From Deltaproteobacteria bacterium (GTDB lineage Bacteria; Bdellovibrionota_C; UBA2361; SZUA-149; JADZAE01): DNA of 46,418 nt. A program made the translations under genes and the position numbers. The stretch spans positions 1 through 46,418 of the forward strand of contig JADZAE010000024.1 of the NCBI GenBank assembly GCA_020852715.1. Direction: 5' to 3'. Position 1 is the first letter of the stretch. Each line of letters opens with the position of its first letter. This document shows, piece after piece, positions 15,798 to 26,118 of this stretch. The notes beneath the pieces are model-generated. The model ran no database searches, was not told the origin of the DNA, and saw only the letters and a list, made by a program, of their open reading frames with translations.

Positions 15798-17583
15798 GTT
15801 GCCGGCGATTATCTATCAGCTACTTCCTTTGTAGGAATTTGCAGCATGATTGGCACATTTGGCTACGATGGTTTTCTCTACTCGATTGGCTACTTAGCCG
15901 GTTGGATAGAGGCGTTGTTTATTGTGGCTGAGCCGATGAAGCGCTTGGGGAAATATACGTTTACTGATGCACTAGACTCCAAGTTTAATTCTAAGGGCAT
16001 TAAGGTAGCCGCTGCCACCAGCACATTAATCGTTTCTATTTGTTATTTAATCCCGCAAATGGTGGGCGCCGGAGTTTTGGTTGAGCCGCTGTTGGGTTGC
16101 CCCATGCTGCCGGAGTAATTATTGTCGGGGCCATTGTTATCACTATTGTGACCACAGCCGGGATGATTTCGACTACCTATGTGCAATTTTTAAAAGGAGC
16201 CATGCTTATTGTCTTTTCTTTGGCCTTTGTTGTTGCCGTTTGCGTTCGCGGGCTTTCCACGACACCAAAGCAGCTGCTACCCGGCCAAGAAGAGAAAGCC
16301 GATTTTTATGTTTACCGTAATCTTGCGGCCATTAGCCAAAACGGGCAGTTTGTCCCGCAAGATACCGCCTGGCAGCTGGTCGAAATGCAAGAAGCGAAAG
16401 GTGCCAAAGCAACATTTGCCAAACTTTCCAAAGACGGCAAATCATCTTGGTGGATGCTCAGTATTTCGCCAAGCGGGGGGGGGCCGGCTTTCAAGAAACA
16501 CAGTGGGAAGCTATTAGCAAAGATGAGGTGAAGACTATTAACGGCGCGCCGGCATCGGCTGAAAACCAATTGCGCTATGTGGGCAATTTAGAGAGCATCC
16601 AAGGCAAAACAGCTGACAGCGGCAGCGTTTCCCCATTTCGCTTACTAGCGCTTATCGGGAATAAAGATTCTGTTGTCAGGCGCTGGTCTTCGGCTAAGCT
16701 AACTGACGCTCAATGCAATAAGGTCACTGTCTATTATCCAGTCTCGACGCCGGGCAATCTTGTGCTCCGCCCGGGACTAAAATACAAACTTGAAGAGAGC
16801 ACACCGTTACAAAAGCTAGACTTCATATCGCTGATGCTGGCACTCTTCTGCGGCACAGCGGCGCTACCGCACATTCTTATCCGTTACTACACGGTTCCTA
16901 GTGCGGCCTGCGCTCGCAAGTCTACTATCGTGGCCATTACGGCTATTGGCTTTTTTTACATACTGACACTATTTATGGGCTTAGGCGCTATGGTGAATGG
17001 CGTCATCAATCTGACGGACAACAACATGTCAGCGCCGCTACTGGCCAAGTCTTTTAGTATGCAGCTCTTTGCCATTATCTCGGCTATTGCTTTTGCTACG
17101 GTGCTGGGTACGGTAAGCGGCCTTATTGTCGCTGCCTCCGGAGCTGTGGCTCATGACTTGATGGATCGCTTCGCCGGCATACAGATGGACGAGAAGCAAA
17201 AAGTACGCGCCGGTAAAATTGCCGCCTTTGGCGTCGGCCGCTTGGCTATAGTGTTAGGTATTTTGTTTAAGGGCATGAATGTAAACTTCCTTGTGGGCTT
17301 AGCCTTTGCCGTAGCAGCATCGGCAAATCTGCCGGCTATTATCATGTTGCTCTCTTGGAAGAAGGCAACGGCTCAAGGTATCACGGCCTCTATTGTCACT
17401 GGTGGACTTACGGCGCTTGTCTTAATTCTGCTCTCACCTAGTATGTATAAGCAGTATAGGCTAGATCCGCTGGTTGCTCCTATACCTTTTGATAATCCGG
17501 GCTTTATTTCGATTCCGCTGAGCTTTATTATGTTGGTAGTAGTTTCACTTTTAACTAAGAAGGCAACAACCGAAGCGGCGTGA
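15798..17583 (+). pseudogene. Broken sodium:solute symporter of the acetate permease (ActP) type
   Basis: The frame enters mid-protein at about 15801 with AGDYLSATSFVGICS then MIGTFGYDGFLYSIGYLAGW, the ActP core. Roughly the first 70-80 residues are missing and a TAG stands just upstream at 15792. Two frameshifts break the rest. One is near 16100, between GAGVLVEPLLG and PHAAGVIIVGAIVIT, where one added base would restore L-P-H-A-A. The other is at the G9 tract 16475-16483, before GFQETQWEAIS. The final piece (about 16500-17583) has FISLMLALFCGTAALPHILI, RYYTVPSAACARKS and further membrane helices. This SSS subgroup carries a long insert before that point. The segment looks richer in G+C than its surroundings. 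Confidence 0.88.
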
Positions 17584-18078
17584 GCACCAATGTGCACATC
17601 AACCTGCATTGTCATTCTAACCTGAGTGATGGCGAGCTCTCGCCCCGGGCATTGGTTGATTACCTTGCGGCCAGCGGCGTTGCGCGCCGCGCTCGCTCAT
17701 GGCCAGGACCAGAGGCGTGCTGCATCTGGACATGCCTTTGCTGTGGATTGGCAAAATGCTTGGCCGCGCGCACGCGCCGAGGAGACATCCTTACATGCAC
17801 CGTCGATTTCTCAAACCGGACTACTTTCCGCCGCCGCCGCGATTGAGCTCATTCACCAAGCAGGGGGGGCTAGCTGTGCTTGCTCACCCGCTTACTCACA
17901 GTGTGGATTACACGCTGGAGAGCATAGAGCCGTTAATTGGGCAGTTAAAAGAATTGGACTTAGATGGGCTAGAAGCTATTTATAGTAGCTACGAGCAGAA
18001 AACTCGCGAAGGGCTGTTAGCCTTAGCGGATAAACACGGGTTGTTGATTAGCGCCGGCAGTGACTTTCGCTCCAGCAC
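17580..18078 (+). pseudogene. Broken PHP-domain phosphoesterase
   Basis: A GTG overlapping the symporter stop begins STNVHINLHCHSNLSDGELS, the PHP metal-binding HxHS...SDG start, and runs to LVDYLAASGV (about 17675). The central metal ligands (usual TDHDT and the following 100 or so residues) are gone. A later frame has AAAIELIHQAGG, then shifts frame at a G7 tract (17852-17858) into QGGLAVLAHPLTH, LKELDLDGLEAIYSS and LLISAGSDF, the C-terminal PHP motifs. After GSDFR the sequence changes into the CBS-domain frame of the next gene. So there is an internal deletion, at least one frameshift and a fusion point at about 18070-18080. Intact relatives are trpH/YciV-like 3',5'-nucleotide phosphatases of about 280 aa. 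Confidence 0.85.
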
Positions 18079-19263
18079 GCCGCCGTCTATGAGTCCATTT
18101 TAATCATGCGTGAACGAAATATCCGCCATCTCGTTGCCCGCGATGAAACGGGCCAGATAACCGGTATCGTCGATAATCATGATCTGCTGCGTTTTTATCG
18201 CTACTCGCCGGCAATGCTCGCCCAAGAGGCGCGCAACGCTCAGAGCGAGGAGCAGTTGGTAGCTGTGCGCCGTGATTTGCCAAAGCTGGTGCAAGCATTA
18301 ATCGAAACCGGCGCGCGCACACGCAGCATCACCCGCTCTATTACCTCAATATCCGACACGCTTACCAGCAGATTAATACACCTGGCGGTAGCTGAGCTTG
18401 GGACTCCGCCAACACGCTTTGCTTTTCTGGCGCTGGGAAGTGAAGGACGTGAAGAACAGAACCTCGCCAGCGATCAAGACAATACCATCATCTTTGAAGA
18501 TGGGGACGGGCAAGCACTGCCTGTTGTACATGAGTATTTTATCAAGCTTGGCGCACTGGTTTGTAAATGGCTGGATGCTGCCGGCTATGCTTCATGCAAA
18601 GGCGAGATCATGGCTAGTAACCTTAAATGGTGTCAGCCGTTAAGCGTATGGAAAAACTATTTTTCACAATGGATTTTTTCCCCGGAGCCGCAAAATATCC
18701 TTGAGACAATGACTTTCTTTGACTTTCGTGTGTTACAGGGAGAGAAAGAATTAGAAACGCAGCTTCGAAAGCACATCAACGCACAGCTCCAGCAAGAGCC
18801 GCCTTTTTTGCTACACTGCGCCCAATATGCTTTACAGTATAAAATCCCCCTCGTGTTCTTTGGAAACATTATTGTCGCCGGGTCAGACAAAGATGACTTT
18901 AGGACCTTTGACATTAAAGAAGCCATGATGCCGATAGTTAATTTTGCCCGCCTCTATGCGCTTAAGCATCAAGTAGCCGGAACTCACACGCTAAACCGTT
19001 TATGCGAACTGATGGAAAGTGAAATAATACGAAAATCACTCCATGACGAAGTAGTGGAAGTTTACGACTATCTGATGCAGTTAAGGCTACGCCACCAAGT
19101 GCAAATGATTGAGCAAGGCAAAGCGCCGGATAAGGCCATAGCGCCAAAAAACCTTACGCAGATGGAAGAAGCGCTACTTAAACAAGCATTTACCCAAATC
19201 ACCAATATCCAGAAAAAATCAGTTACGATTTTCTCGGTATGGCTTAACCGTTGCCGCTTTTAG
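18079..19263 (+). pseudogene. 5'-truncated CBS/DUF294 nucleotidyltransferase-like gene
   Basis: An ATG at 18106 opens 385 codons, but the family frame continues upstream of it (A-V-Y-E-S-I-L-I, then MRERNIRHLVARDE) to about 18079. The ATG is therefore inside CBS domain 2 and not a natural start. The usual cyclic-nucleotide-binding domain and CBS 1 (about 200 residues or more) are missing. The remainder looks intact: the nucleotidyltransferase motif LGSEGREEQNLASDQDN (GS...DxD) and the helical DUF294_C domain to the C-terminus. In many bacteria this protein (GlnD-like fold) is encoded next to the acetate symporter, and it may regulate it. A shortened product cannot be ruled out. Confidence 0.85.
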
Positions 19264-19290
19264 TGAAGTTACTGTTCGGTAATGCTCTCC

Positions 19291-20496
19291 TTATTCACAG
19301 CAACAGCAGCAGCCAGACTTGGCTTCAAGTGCCTTAACGGCGGGCAGCTCCTTGCCTTCGAGGAGTTCTAAAAATGCGCCACCAGCGGTTGATACATAGC
19401 CTATTTTCTCCATGGCATGTTTTTCATGCAACGCTCTATCTGTATCCCCACCGCCGACGACGGTTAGCGCTTTGGATGCGGTTAGCATATCGACGACAGC
19501 GTAAGTGCCGGCAGAGAATTCTTTTGTTTCAAAAGCTCCTACCGGGCCATTCCAGACTATCGTCGCAGCGTCTTGAAGTTTAGCGTTAAAGAGTTCAATT
19601 GACTTTGGTCCAATGTCTAATGCTAAGTCGTTGGCACCGATGTCATTAATGGCAACTACGCGGGTAGGGATACCCGACTCCAGCTTCTCAGCAACGACAA
19701 CATCTACCGGTAATACCAGCTCGCAACCGCCAGCCGTTAACTCCTTTTTAATCTGCTTGGCATTTTCTACCTGCTCGGCTTCATATAAGGATTTGCCGAC
19801 ATTTAAACCATCAGCAGCAAAAAAAGTATTGGCCATAGCGCCACCGATAATGATGCGATTAGCTGTTTTCCCGACATTGCGAATAGCATCCATTTTGGTT
19901 GAAACCTTAGATCCTCCAAATATGGTTACCAGCGGGCGTTTAGGATTGCTCATCGCTTTAGCAAAATATTCCAATTCGTTTTTTAAAGTGAAGCCGCCGG
20001 CTTTCTCCTTCATGAATTCAGTGATCGCTGCTGTCGAAGCATGGGCGCGGTGAGCCGTGGCGAAAGCATCGTTAACATATAGGTCAGCCAGCGCTGCCAT
20101 TTTTTTGGCAAACTCTTTATCGTTGGCCTCTTCCTCATTATAGAAGCGCACATTTTCTAAAAGTAAAATCTGTCCGGGCTTCAGCGCTTGCGCTTGCTTA
20201 GTGACCTTGTCTCCGATGCAGTCAGTAGCCATAATAATTTCGTTCTTGATAAAGTCACGGAGACGTCGTGCTACCGGTTCGAGCGAATATTTATCATCGC
20301 GTTTACCCTTGGGGCGGCCAAGGTGAGATGCCAGAACTACGCTAGCACCATGTTCCAAGGCAAAGTTGATCGCCGGCAATGAAGCTTTAATCCTGGTATC
20401 GTCGGCAACATTCTTGTTGTCGTCAAAAGGCACGTTGAGGTCAGCGCGAATAAAAACTCTTTTTCCTTTAAGGTCTAATTGATCAATATATTTCAT
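19291..20496 (-). CDS. pgk: Phosphoglycerate kinase with a five-cysteine C-terminal tail
   Basis: 401 aa, the standard bacterial length. It transfers phosphate from 1,3-bisphosphoglycerate to ADP in glycolysis. The N-terminal signature is RVFIRADLNVPFDD (14-27); substrate residues lie in SHLGRPKG; the hinge/nucleotide region has FGGSKVSTKMD, and WNGPVGAFE and GGGDTDRA complete the ATP site (the last is usually GGGDSxAA). The last nine residues are KSGCCCCCE: five consecutive cysteines that are not part of the kinase fold. The gene is alone on the minus strand and converges with the truncated DUF294 gene (27 bp apart). The 218-bp divergent gap to accD contains an AATAAGG/CCTTATT dyad and a GGCTG-AGTT-CAGCC hairpin. 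Confidence 0.97.
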   Translation of the reverse strand: MKYIDQLDLKGKRVFIRADLNVPFDDNKNVADDTRIKASLPAINFALEHGASVVLASHLGRPKGKRDDKYSLEPVARRLRDFIKNEIIMATDCIGDKVTKQAQALKPGQILLLENVRFYNEEEANDKEFAKKMAALADLYVNDAFATAHRAHASTAAITEFMKEKAGGFTLKNELEYFAKAMSNPKRPLVTIFGGSKVSTKMDAIRNVGKTANRIIIGGAMANTFFAADGLNVGKSLYEAEQVENAKQIKKELTAGGCELVLPVDVVVAEKLESGIPTRVVAINDIGANDLALDIGPKSIELFNAKLQDAATIVWNGPVGAFETKEFSAGTYAVVDMLTASKALTVVGGGDTDRALHEKHAMEKIGYVSTAGGAFLELLEGKELPAVKALEAKSGCCCCCE

Positions 20497-20714
20497 TTCT
20501 GCCCCCTATATTCATTATGTTCAAATTCCCGTTGAGGACTGATAGGTTATCTTTATAAGGTTTATCTTGTCTAGGATGATTAGCTAATAAGGCAGTAAAA
20601 AGATATGAATATTGCCCTTATTCTTATATTTTTATATGAGAAGCGGCTGAGTTCAGCCTCCGTGGTGTTTTACTGGGGGGCCTAACTGAAACAGAATTAT
20701 GGAGATATAAACCT

Positions 20715-21563
20715 GTGTGTGCATGGTCTCTTTTTAAACGTTCGCCAAAGGCAGCAACAGAAACTAGTGATCGTAGGCAATTACCCGATGGGCTGTGGAC
20801 GAAGTGTCCTAAATGTTCGGCAATAACCTATACTGTAGAGCTCAATAATGGGTCCAAGTTGTGCCCGAAGTGTAATTATCACTATCGCCTTAACGCCGCG
20901 GAGAGGATAAATGTGATATGTGATCGCAATACTTTCGAAGAAATTGATATATCACTTCGTTCTCCTGATCCTTTAGAATTCAAAGATTCTGTAAAATATA
21001 AAGACCGTATAAAAAAAGCCGAGAAGACTAGTGGGGATACTGAGGCTGTGCGCACCGGGGTGGCTAAGATTTCCGGCCGAGCGGTAATGTTAGGAGTTAT
21101 GAACTTCCACTATATGGGTGGAAGTATGGGCGTCGTGGTCGGGGAAAAATTAGCCCACATGATTGAAATAGCTTGTGAAAAGTCACTTCCCGTTGTTATT
21201 GTCTGTGCGTCGGGCGGAGCTCGGATGCAGGAGGGCATTTATTCTCTCATGCAAATGGCGAAAGTATCGGCGGCATTGGCTCGGCTAAGCCAATATAACT
21301 TACCTTATATCGCCGTGCTTACTGATCCGACTACCGGAGGTGTTGCAGCCTCTTTCGCTATGCAGGCTGATGTGATCATCGCAGAGCCTGATGCTTTGAT
21401 TGGTTTTGCCGGTCCACGAGTGATTGAACAAACCATTAAGCGTAAGCTTCCGGAAGGATTTCAGCGAGCGGAGTTCTTATTGCAACACGGCATGGTAGAT
21501 ACTGTGGTAACACGGGATAAATTGAAGGGAACTTTAGCCAATTTACTTGATCTGTTGCATTAA
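20715..21563 (+). CDS. accD: Acetyl-CoA carboxylase carboxyltransferase subunit beta
   Basis: 282 aa. With AccA it transfers the carboxyl group from biotin-carrier protein to acetyl-CoA, making malonyl-CoA for fatty acids. A four-cysteine zinc ribbon (C31, C34, C50, C53: CPKCSAIT ... LCPKCNYHYRL) is followed by the crotonase-like carboxyltransferase core (VVIVCASGGARMQEGIYSLM, LTDPTTGGVAASFA, IGFAGPRVIEQT). The start is GTG with GGAG 10 bases upstream. lptD begins 3 bp after the stop, so fatty-acid supply and LPS export are probably co-transcribed. folC, a frequent partner of accD, is not here. Confidence 0.96.
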   Translation: MCAWSLFKRSPKAATETSDRRQLPDGLWTKCPKCSAITYTVELNNGSKLCPKCNYHYRLNAAERINVICDRNTFEEIDISLRSPDPLEFKDSVKYKDRIKKAEKTSGDTEAVRTGVAKISGRAVMLGVMNFHYMGGSMGVVVGEKLAHMIEIACEKSLPVVIVCASGGARMQEGIYSLMQMAKVSAALARLSQYNLPYIAVLTDPTTGGVAASFAMQADVIIAEPDALIGFAGPRVIEQTIKRKLPEGFQRAEFLLQHGMVDTVVTRDKLKGTLANLLDLLH

Positions 21564-21565
21564 AA

Positions 21566-24115
21566 TTGGATGAGAGCGTGGCGCTACTGAGAGATACCTC
21601 AAAGAGAATATTGATCCTTTTGGGATTGTTACTGTGTGTTGGCAAAGTTTCAACTGTTTTTGCTCAGGAAACTGTTCCTCAACCTAACCGTGAGTTTGTT
21701 TTTCTCGAAGACGTTAATAAGAAAAAAGCTGAAAAGGCCAAAAAGCAAGCTATTCGTGATAAACGAAAGAGCGCTCAAGACAAAGCTAAAACCGTCGAAG
21801 GGCTCCCCTTCGATATTAACGCAAAAAGCATAAACTATGAGGCCGGGACTCAGGACGTAGTTGCCGAGGGCGATGTTATCTTTGGCTATTACTCGGGAAT
21901 AATTGAAGCAACCACGGCTCGTTTTAATGTCGAAAAAGAGGAAGCTACACTAAGCAAAGACGTTCGCGTTACGGAGGCTACCAGTACGATTTTAGCTGAC
22001 GAAGCCTGGATGAACTTTAACACCGGAGAGGCGCGCTTAGATAATGCGGATATGTATCTCGAAGAAGGCGATTATCGGATCAATTCTCAGAAAATCAATC
22101 GCTCCGTAGAGAACACATTTACTTTTGATGAAGTAGAAATGACTACTTGTCAGTGTCCGGAAGGACGGGATGTTTGCCCATGGAAGATTAAAGCCGATAG
22201 CGGTAATGTTACGCCTGAGGGTTACGGCCATTTATACGACATCACTCTTTATGCGCATTCTTTGCCGGTATTTTATTCGCCATACATGCTCTTTCCGGCA
22301 AAAACGGAGCGCCAGAGCGGATTGTTAGCGGCGACTTTAGGTACCAGTAAAAATAGCGATTTTATGATTAAAGCTCCTCTTTATATCGTCTTTAGCGAAT
22401 CCGCGGACATGACGCTTTCACCTTTGTTTGAAAGCAGCGTGCGTTCGGGAGTAGAAACAGAATTTCGTAAAGTATTTTCCCAAAATAGCAAGCTCACTAT
22501 GGGTGGCACGTATCTTAATGAGTCTTCGCGTCATGGTGATTTATTGGGCACAAATGTTGATAACCTCAGTGATCCGAGTTTAGACATAAACCGTTTTGCT
22601 GGTTATTTATACCAGAACTATCGTGGAGGTTCTCAAGCTCTTCCTATCCAAACAGTAGTTTCCGGACATTATGTAAGTGATGATTTATTGCTCCGTGAGT
22701 TAGACGATGAAAATATCGGCCTTTATAATGCCCGTTATGTAACTTCTAAAGGGGCAGTGCGTACTCTATTTGGTGAAAGATATTCGGCAGAATTAAACAC
22801 TGAATATAACCAGGCGATGGTGGATAACGATGACTATGTTTTCCAACGCTTGCCACAAGCGTTGATTACCGGATCGCATTCACTACATCCTTTTGGCGAA
22901 AATCCGATTGGGGCTAAATTGGTGCTGACTAACAATCTATCTGTAACCGATTATTATCGAGAGGTAGGTTATTGGGGTGTTCGCAGTGAAGTTTACGAAA
23001 AGTTAGCTTTGCCTTTTCACGTAGGTAATTATTTTGACACAGAAATAAGCGGGGATATGCGCGCTTCGCAATATTCCCTTCAAGACACAGAAATAGTAGA
23101 TGTTAATTCCGGTAGGGTAACAGGGGAACTTCCTAGCAGTTCTGATCGTCTAGTGCCGGGATTATCAATAAAAACGAATTCAGTGATTGAAAAGATCTTT
23201 GCTGTTGATGATAACAGTGCTCTTAGAAATCTATTAGATATCGGCCCTCATGCCCGTAATGAAAAAGTTGTTCGGCTTAAGCACACGATAGAACCAATGC
23301 TGAGCTATCGTTATGTGCCTGATATCGACCAAGAGGAGAACCCACAGTTTGATTATTATGATCAGCTGGAGGATAAAAGCTTGGTTACTTACGGGGTTAC
23401 GCAGCGCATTTATGGTCGTTACGAACCGCTTAGTGACTATTTGTATGGCATAGAAGAATTGACTCCCGAAGCTCGCGATTATGAGGGGCTAAGCGGAGCG
23501 GGCATTTCTGAGGAGAAGTATAATTTTGGCTATGAGCAAACTTCAGGAAGAAATGACTATCAGGCACAGAGAGGCTCGATTAAAGAGTTGATGCGATTAA
23601 AGCTTACGCAAAGCTACAATATTTTGGACGACAACAAGCTTTATGATGGCGAAGATGTCAGCCCTTATTCTGACCTGGGTATTGCGGCTCTATTCTTTCC
23701 CAATGAGCATATCGCCTTGGGGACAAAGAATAACTATAATCTCGATGAGAACCGTTTTAGCTCATATAGTGTTGAAAGTTGTTTAACTGATCGGCGCGGC
23801 GATGAGATTAGAAATCGTTTGAGCTTTATCGATAGCAACATGCGTCAACTGGAAACCAGCTTGCAATTGCGGATTTTGGAGCGCGTAAAGCTTGGCTATT
23901 ATACTCGCTATGACGACTTGGCCGGTAAGTTTTTAGAACAGAAAGTAGGGTTGAGGTTCTTGAGCACTTGTAACTGCTGGATTTTTGATATTGGTATCTC
24001 TGACAAGATTAATCCTGATGAGACAAAAGTTATGTTTAATATAACTTTGCTCGGCTTGGGGGAAATTGGCAACTCCTTTATCTCTCCTTTTGCGAAGGAT
24101 AAGCAAGATAACTAA
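21566..24115 (+). CDS. lptD: LPS-assembly protein LptD (OstA/Imp)
   Basis: Up to 849 aa. The outer-membrane barrel that inserts LPS into the outer leaflet with LptE. The frame opens at a TTG (21566); a GTG at 21578 is an alternative start and gives a more typical signal peptide (hydrophobic core ILILLGLLLCVG, cleavage near VFAQ). After a Lys-rich linker the OstA/jellyroll domain runs about 70-230 (INYEAGTQDVVAEGDVIFGY, then the Cys-containing TTCQCPEGRDVCPWKIKADS). The barrel domain begins near YSPYMLFPAKTERQSGLL and continues to the C-terminus with alternating strands. Four cysteines (TCQC, DVC, later STCNC) may form the disulfides that LptD needs; their pairing is inferred. Length is somewhat above E. 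coli LptD (784). Confidence 0.93.
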   Translation: MDESVALLRDTSKRILILLGLLLCVGKVSTVFAQETVPQPNREFVFLEDVNKKKAEKAKKQAIRDKRKSAQDKAKTVEGLPFDINAKSINYEAGTQDVVAEGDVIFGYYSGIIEATTARFNVEKEEATLSKDVRVTEATSTILADEAWMNFNTGEARLDNADMYLEEGDYRINSQKINRSVENTFTFDEVEMTTCQCPEGRDVCPWKIKADSGNVTPEGYGHLYDITLYAHSLPVFYSPYMLFPAKTERQSGLLAATLGTSKNSDFMIKAPLYIVFSESADMTLSPLFESSVRSGVETEFRKVFSQNSKLTMGGTYLNESSRHGDLLGTNVDNLSDPSLDINRFAGYLYQNYRGGSQALPIQTVVSGHYVSDDLLLRELDDENIGLYNARYVTSKGAVRTLFGERYSAELNTEYNQAMVDNDDYVFQRLPQALITGSHSLHPFGENPIGAKLVLTNNLSVTDYYREVGYWGVRSEVYEKLALPFHVGNYFDTEISGDMRASQYSLQDTEIVDVNSGRVTGELPSSSDRLVPGLSIKTNSVIEKIFAVDDNSALRNLLDIGPHARNEKVVRLKHTIEPMLSYRYVPDIDQEENPQFDYYDQLEDKSLVTYGVTQRIYGRYEPLSDYLYGIEELTPEARDYEGLSGAGISEEKYNFGYEQTSGRNDYQAQRGSIKELMRLKLTQSYNILDDNKLYDGEDVSPYSDLGIAALFFPNEHIALGTKNNYNLDENRFSSYSVESCLTDRRGDEIRNRLSFIDSNMRQLETSLQLRILERVKLGYYTRYDDLAGKFLEQKVGLRFLSTCNCWIFDIGISDKINPDETKVMFNITLLGLGEIGNSFISPFAKDKQDN

Positions 24116-24152
24116 CAGAAGTTCATTAGGGTAAGATAAACAAGGGGGTCAT

Positions 24153-25190
24153 ATGAAGTTATTAGTTACTGGCGGGGCCGGATTTATTGGTTCTAATTTC
24201 GTTCGTTGGTTATTTAGCGAAGGAACGAAATTATACGGCGCGCATCGTGTTGTTGTTTTAGATAGCTTAACGTATGCTGGTAATCTCGCTAATTTAGCCG
24301 GGTTAGATAAGGAATATGATTTTCGATTTGTTAAGGGTGATATTACTGATGAAGCAGCAGTAGCTGAAGTCATCGCTAGCGAGACTTTTGATGCAGTGGT
24401 TAACTTTGCGGCTGAAACGCATGTTGATCGCTCTATCGTAAGCCCGTTAGAATTTGTGCGCACCAATGTTGAAGGCACGCAGGTTTTGGTTAATGCGGCG
24501 CGGAAGGCAAATATTAAACGCTATTTGCAGATTTCCACGGATGAGGTTTACGGTTCCTTGGGGCCGACGGGCCGCTTTATGGAGACGACGCCGTTAGATC
24601 CCAGTAGTGCTTATTCTGCCTCGAAGACCGGCGCGGATTTGTTAGTTTTGGCTGCCCATCGCACGCATGGTTATCATGTCAACGTTACGCGCTGTTCGAA
24701 TAATTATGGTCCTTATCAGTTTCCGGAAAAGTTGATTCCGCTCTTTGTTACCAATGCTTTGGAGGATAAACCATTGCCGCTTTATGGCGATGGTAAGAAT
24801 ATTCGCAGCTGGCTGCACGTGGATGATCATTCTCGTGCCATTGGTCTTGTTCTTGAACAAGGGCGACCGGGTGAAGTTTATAATGTCGGCGGGGCTCCGG
24901 AGTCAGAAAAGGAAAATATCGAAGTTACTATGGCCGTGCTTAAGCTTTTAGGAAAGCCGGAGACATTAATTAAACCAGTAGAAGACCGCCACGGGCATGA
25001 TCGACGTTACGCAGTTGATTATTCCAAAATTGAGCGTGAGTTTGGCTGGAAACCTCAGGTCTGCTTCGAAGAAGGATTGAAGCAAACGGTTGACTGGTAT
25101 GTAAACAACAAATCCTGGTGGCAAAATATTAAATCCGGGGAATATTTGAAGTTCTATGATCTTTACTATGGTGAAAGATTAAAGAAATAA
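24153..25190 (+). CDS. rfbB: dTDP-glucose 4,6-dehydratase
   Basis: 345 aa. It makes dTDP-4-keto-6-deoxyglucose, the precursor of dTDP-L-rhamnose and other 6-deoxysugars. SDR fold: VTGGAGFIGSNF (5-16) binds NAD; NFAAETHVDRS; catalytic STDEVYG (Thr-Asp-Glu) and YSASKTGADLLV; RCSNNYGPYQFPEKLIPLFV is family-specific, as are the C-terminal RPGEVYNVGG and DRHGHDRRYAVD. AAGGGGGTCAT gives a strong Shine-Dalgarno sequence. First gene of the 24153-30489 sugar string. The partners rfbA and rfbC are not in the window. Confidence 0.96.
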   Translation: MKLLVTGGAGFIGSNFVRWLFSEGTKLYGAHRVVVLDSLTYAGNLANLAGLDKEYDFRFVKGDITDEAAVAEVIASETFDAVVNFAAETHVDRSIVSPLEFVRTNVEGTQVLVNAARKANIKRYLQISTDEVYGSLGPTGRFMETTPLDPSSAYSASKTGADLLVLAAHRTHGYHVNVTRCSNNYGPYQFPEKLIPLFVTNALEDKPLPLYGDGKNIRSWLHVDDHSRAIGLVLEQGRPGEVYNVGGAPESEKENIEVTMAVLKLLGKPETLIKPVEDRHGHDRRYAVDYSKIEREFGWKPQVCFEEGLKQTVDWYVNNKSWWQNIKSGEYLKFYDLYYGERLKK

Positions 25191-25210
25191 ACCCAAGGAG
25201 AGCGAGCCAC

Positions 25211-26118
25211 GTGGATTTACGAGGAAGTAAGATATTACTGGTCGGTGCTTGTGGCATGTTGGCTGGCCATTTGATTCCGCAGCTAAAAAGAAGACAGGCA
25301 GATTTGGTATATGCCGATATTCGTCGGATTGATGGCTTTAGCGAGGAGTGTTTGCCGCTGGATATGACGAATCTTGAGCAAGTACATAGACTAGTCGCTC
25401 AGGTTAAGCCGCAGGTTATTATTAATTGTGCGGCTTATACGGCGGTTGATGATGCCGAGGATAAAATAGAGCTGGCACTACGAGTAAACGCCATCGGCCC
25501 CAAAAATCTGGCCCAAGCAGCGCGTGACTGTGGGGCAACTCTTGTTCACATTTCGTCAGACTATGTTTATGGTGGCCTGGGGCATATCGATCGGCCACGC
25601 ACTCCTTATCTCGAAGATGAGGAAGTTAGCCCCTGTGGTATCTATGGCCATAGCAAATGGCTGGGAGATGAATTTATCAAAGCCATTTTGCCAGCCCAGC
25701 ATTTGATTCTAAGAACCAGCTGGTTACATGGCCTCTATGGCCCAAATTTTGTGGCCACGATTGTCCGTGTGGCTAGAGAAAAACATGAGCTCAGAGTAGT
25801 GAATGATCAGATTGGTTCTCCGACCTGGGCCGAGTGGCTGGCTGTAACAATTTGCGAGCTACTGGGAAAAAAGTGCTTGGGTATTTTTCATGCATCTTCT
25901 CATGGCGATATTAGTTGGTATGATTTTGCTAAGGAAATCGTTAGGCAATCAGGGTTAGCGACCAAAGTTTTACCGCAAATTACGGCTGAAGCTAAACGTA
26001 AAGCCCCGCGGCCTCCTTATTCGACGATGAACGTTAGCAAACTAGAAAATGCTTTAGGGCACGCTTGTCCAAGCTGGCAGGACGGGTTGGCTGCTCATTT
26101 GGAGTCCATAAAAGCCTT

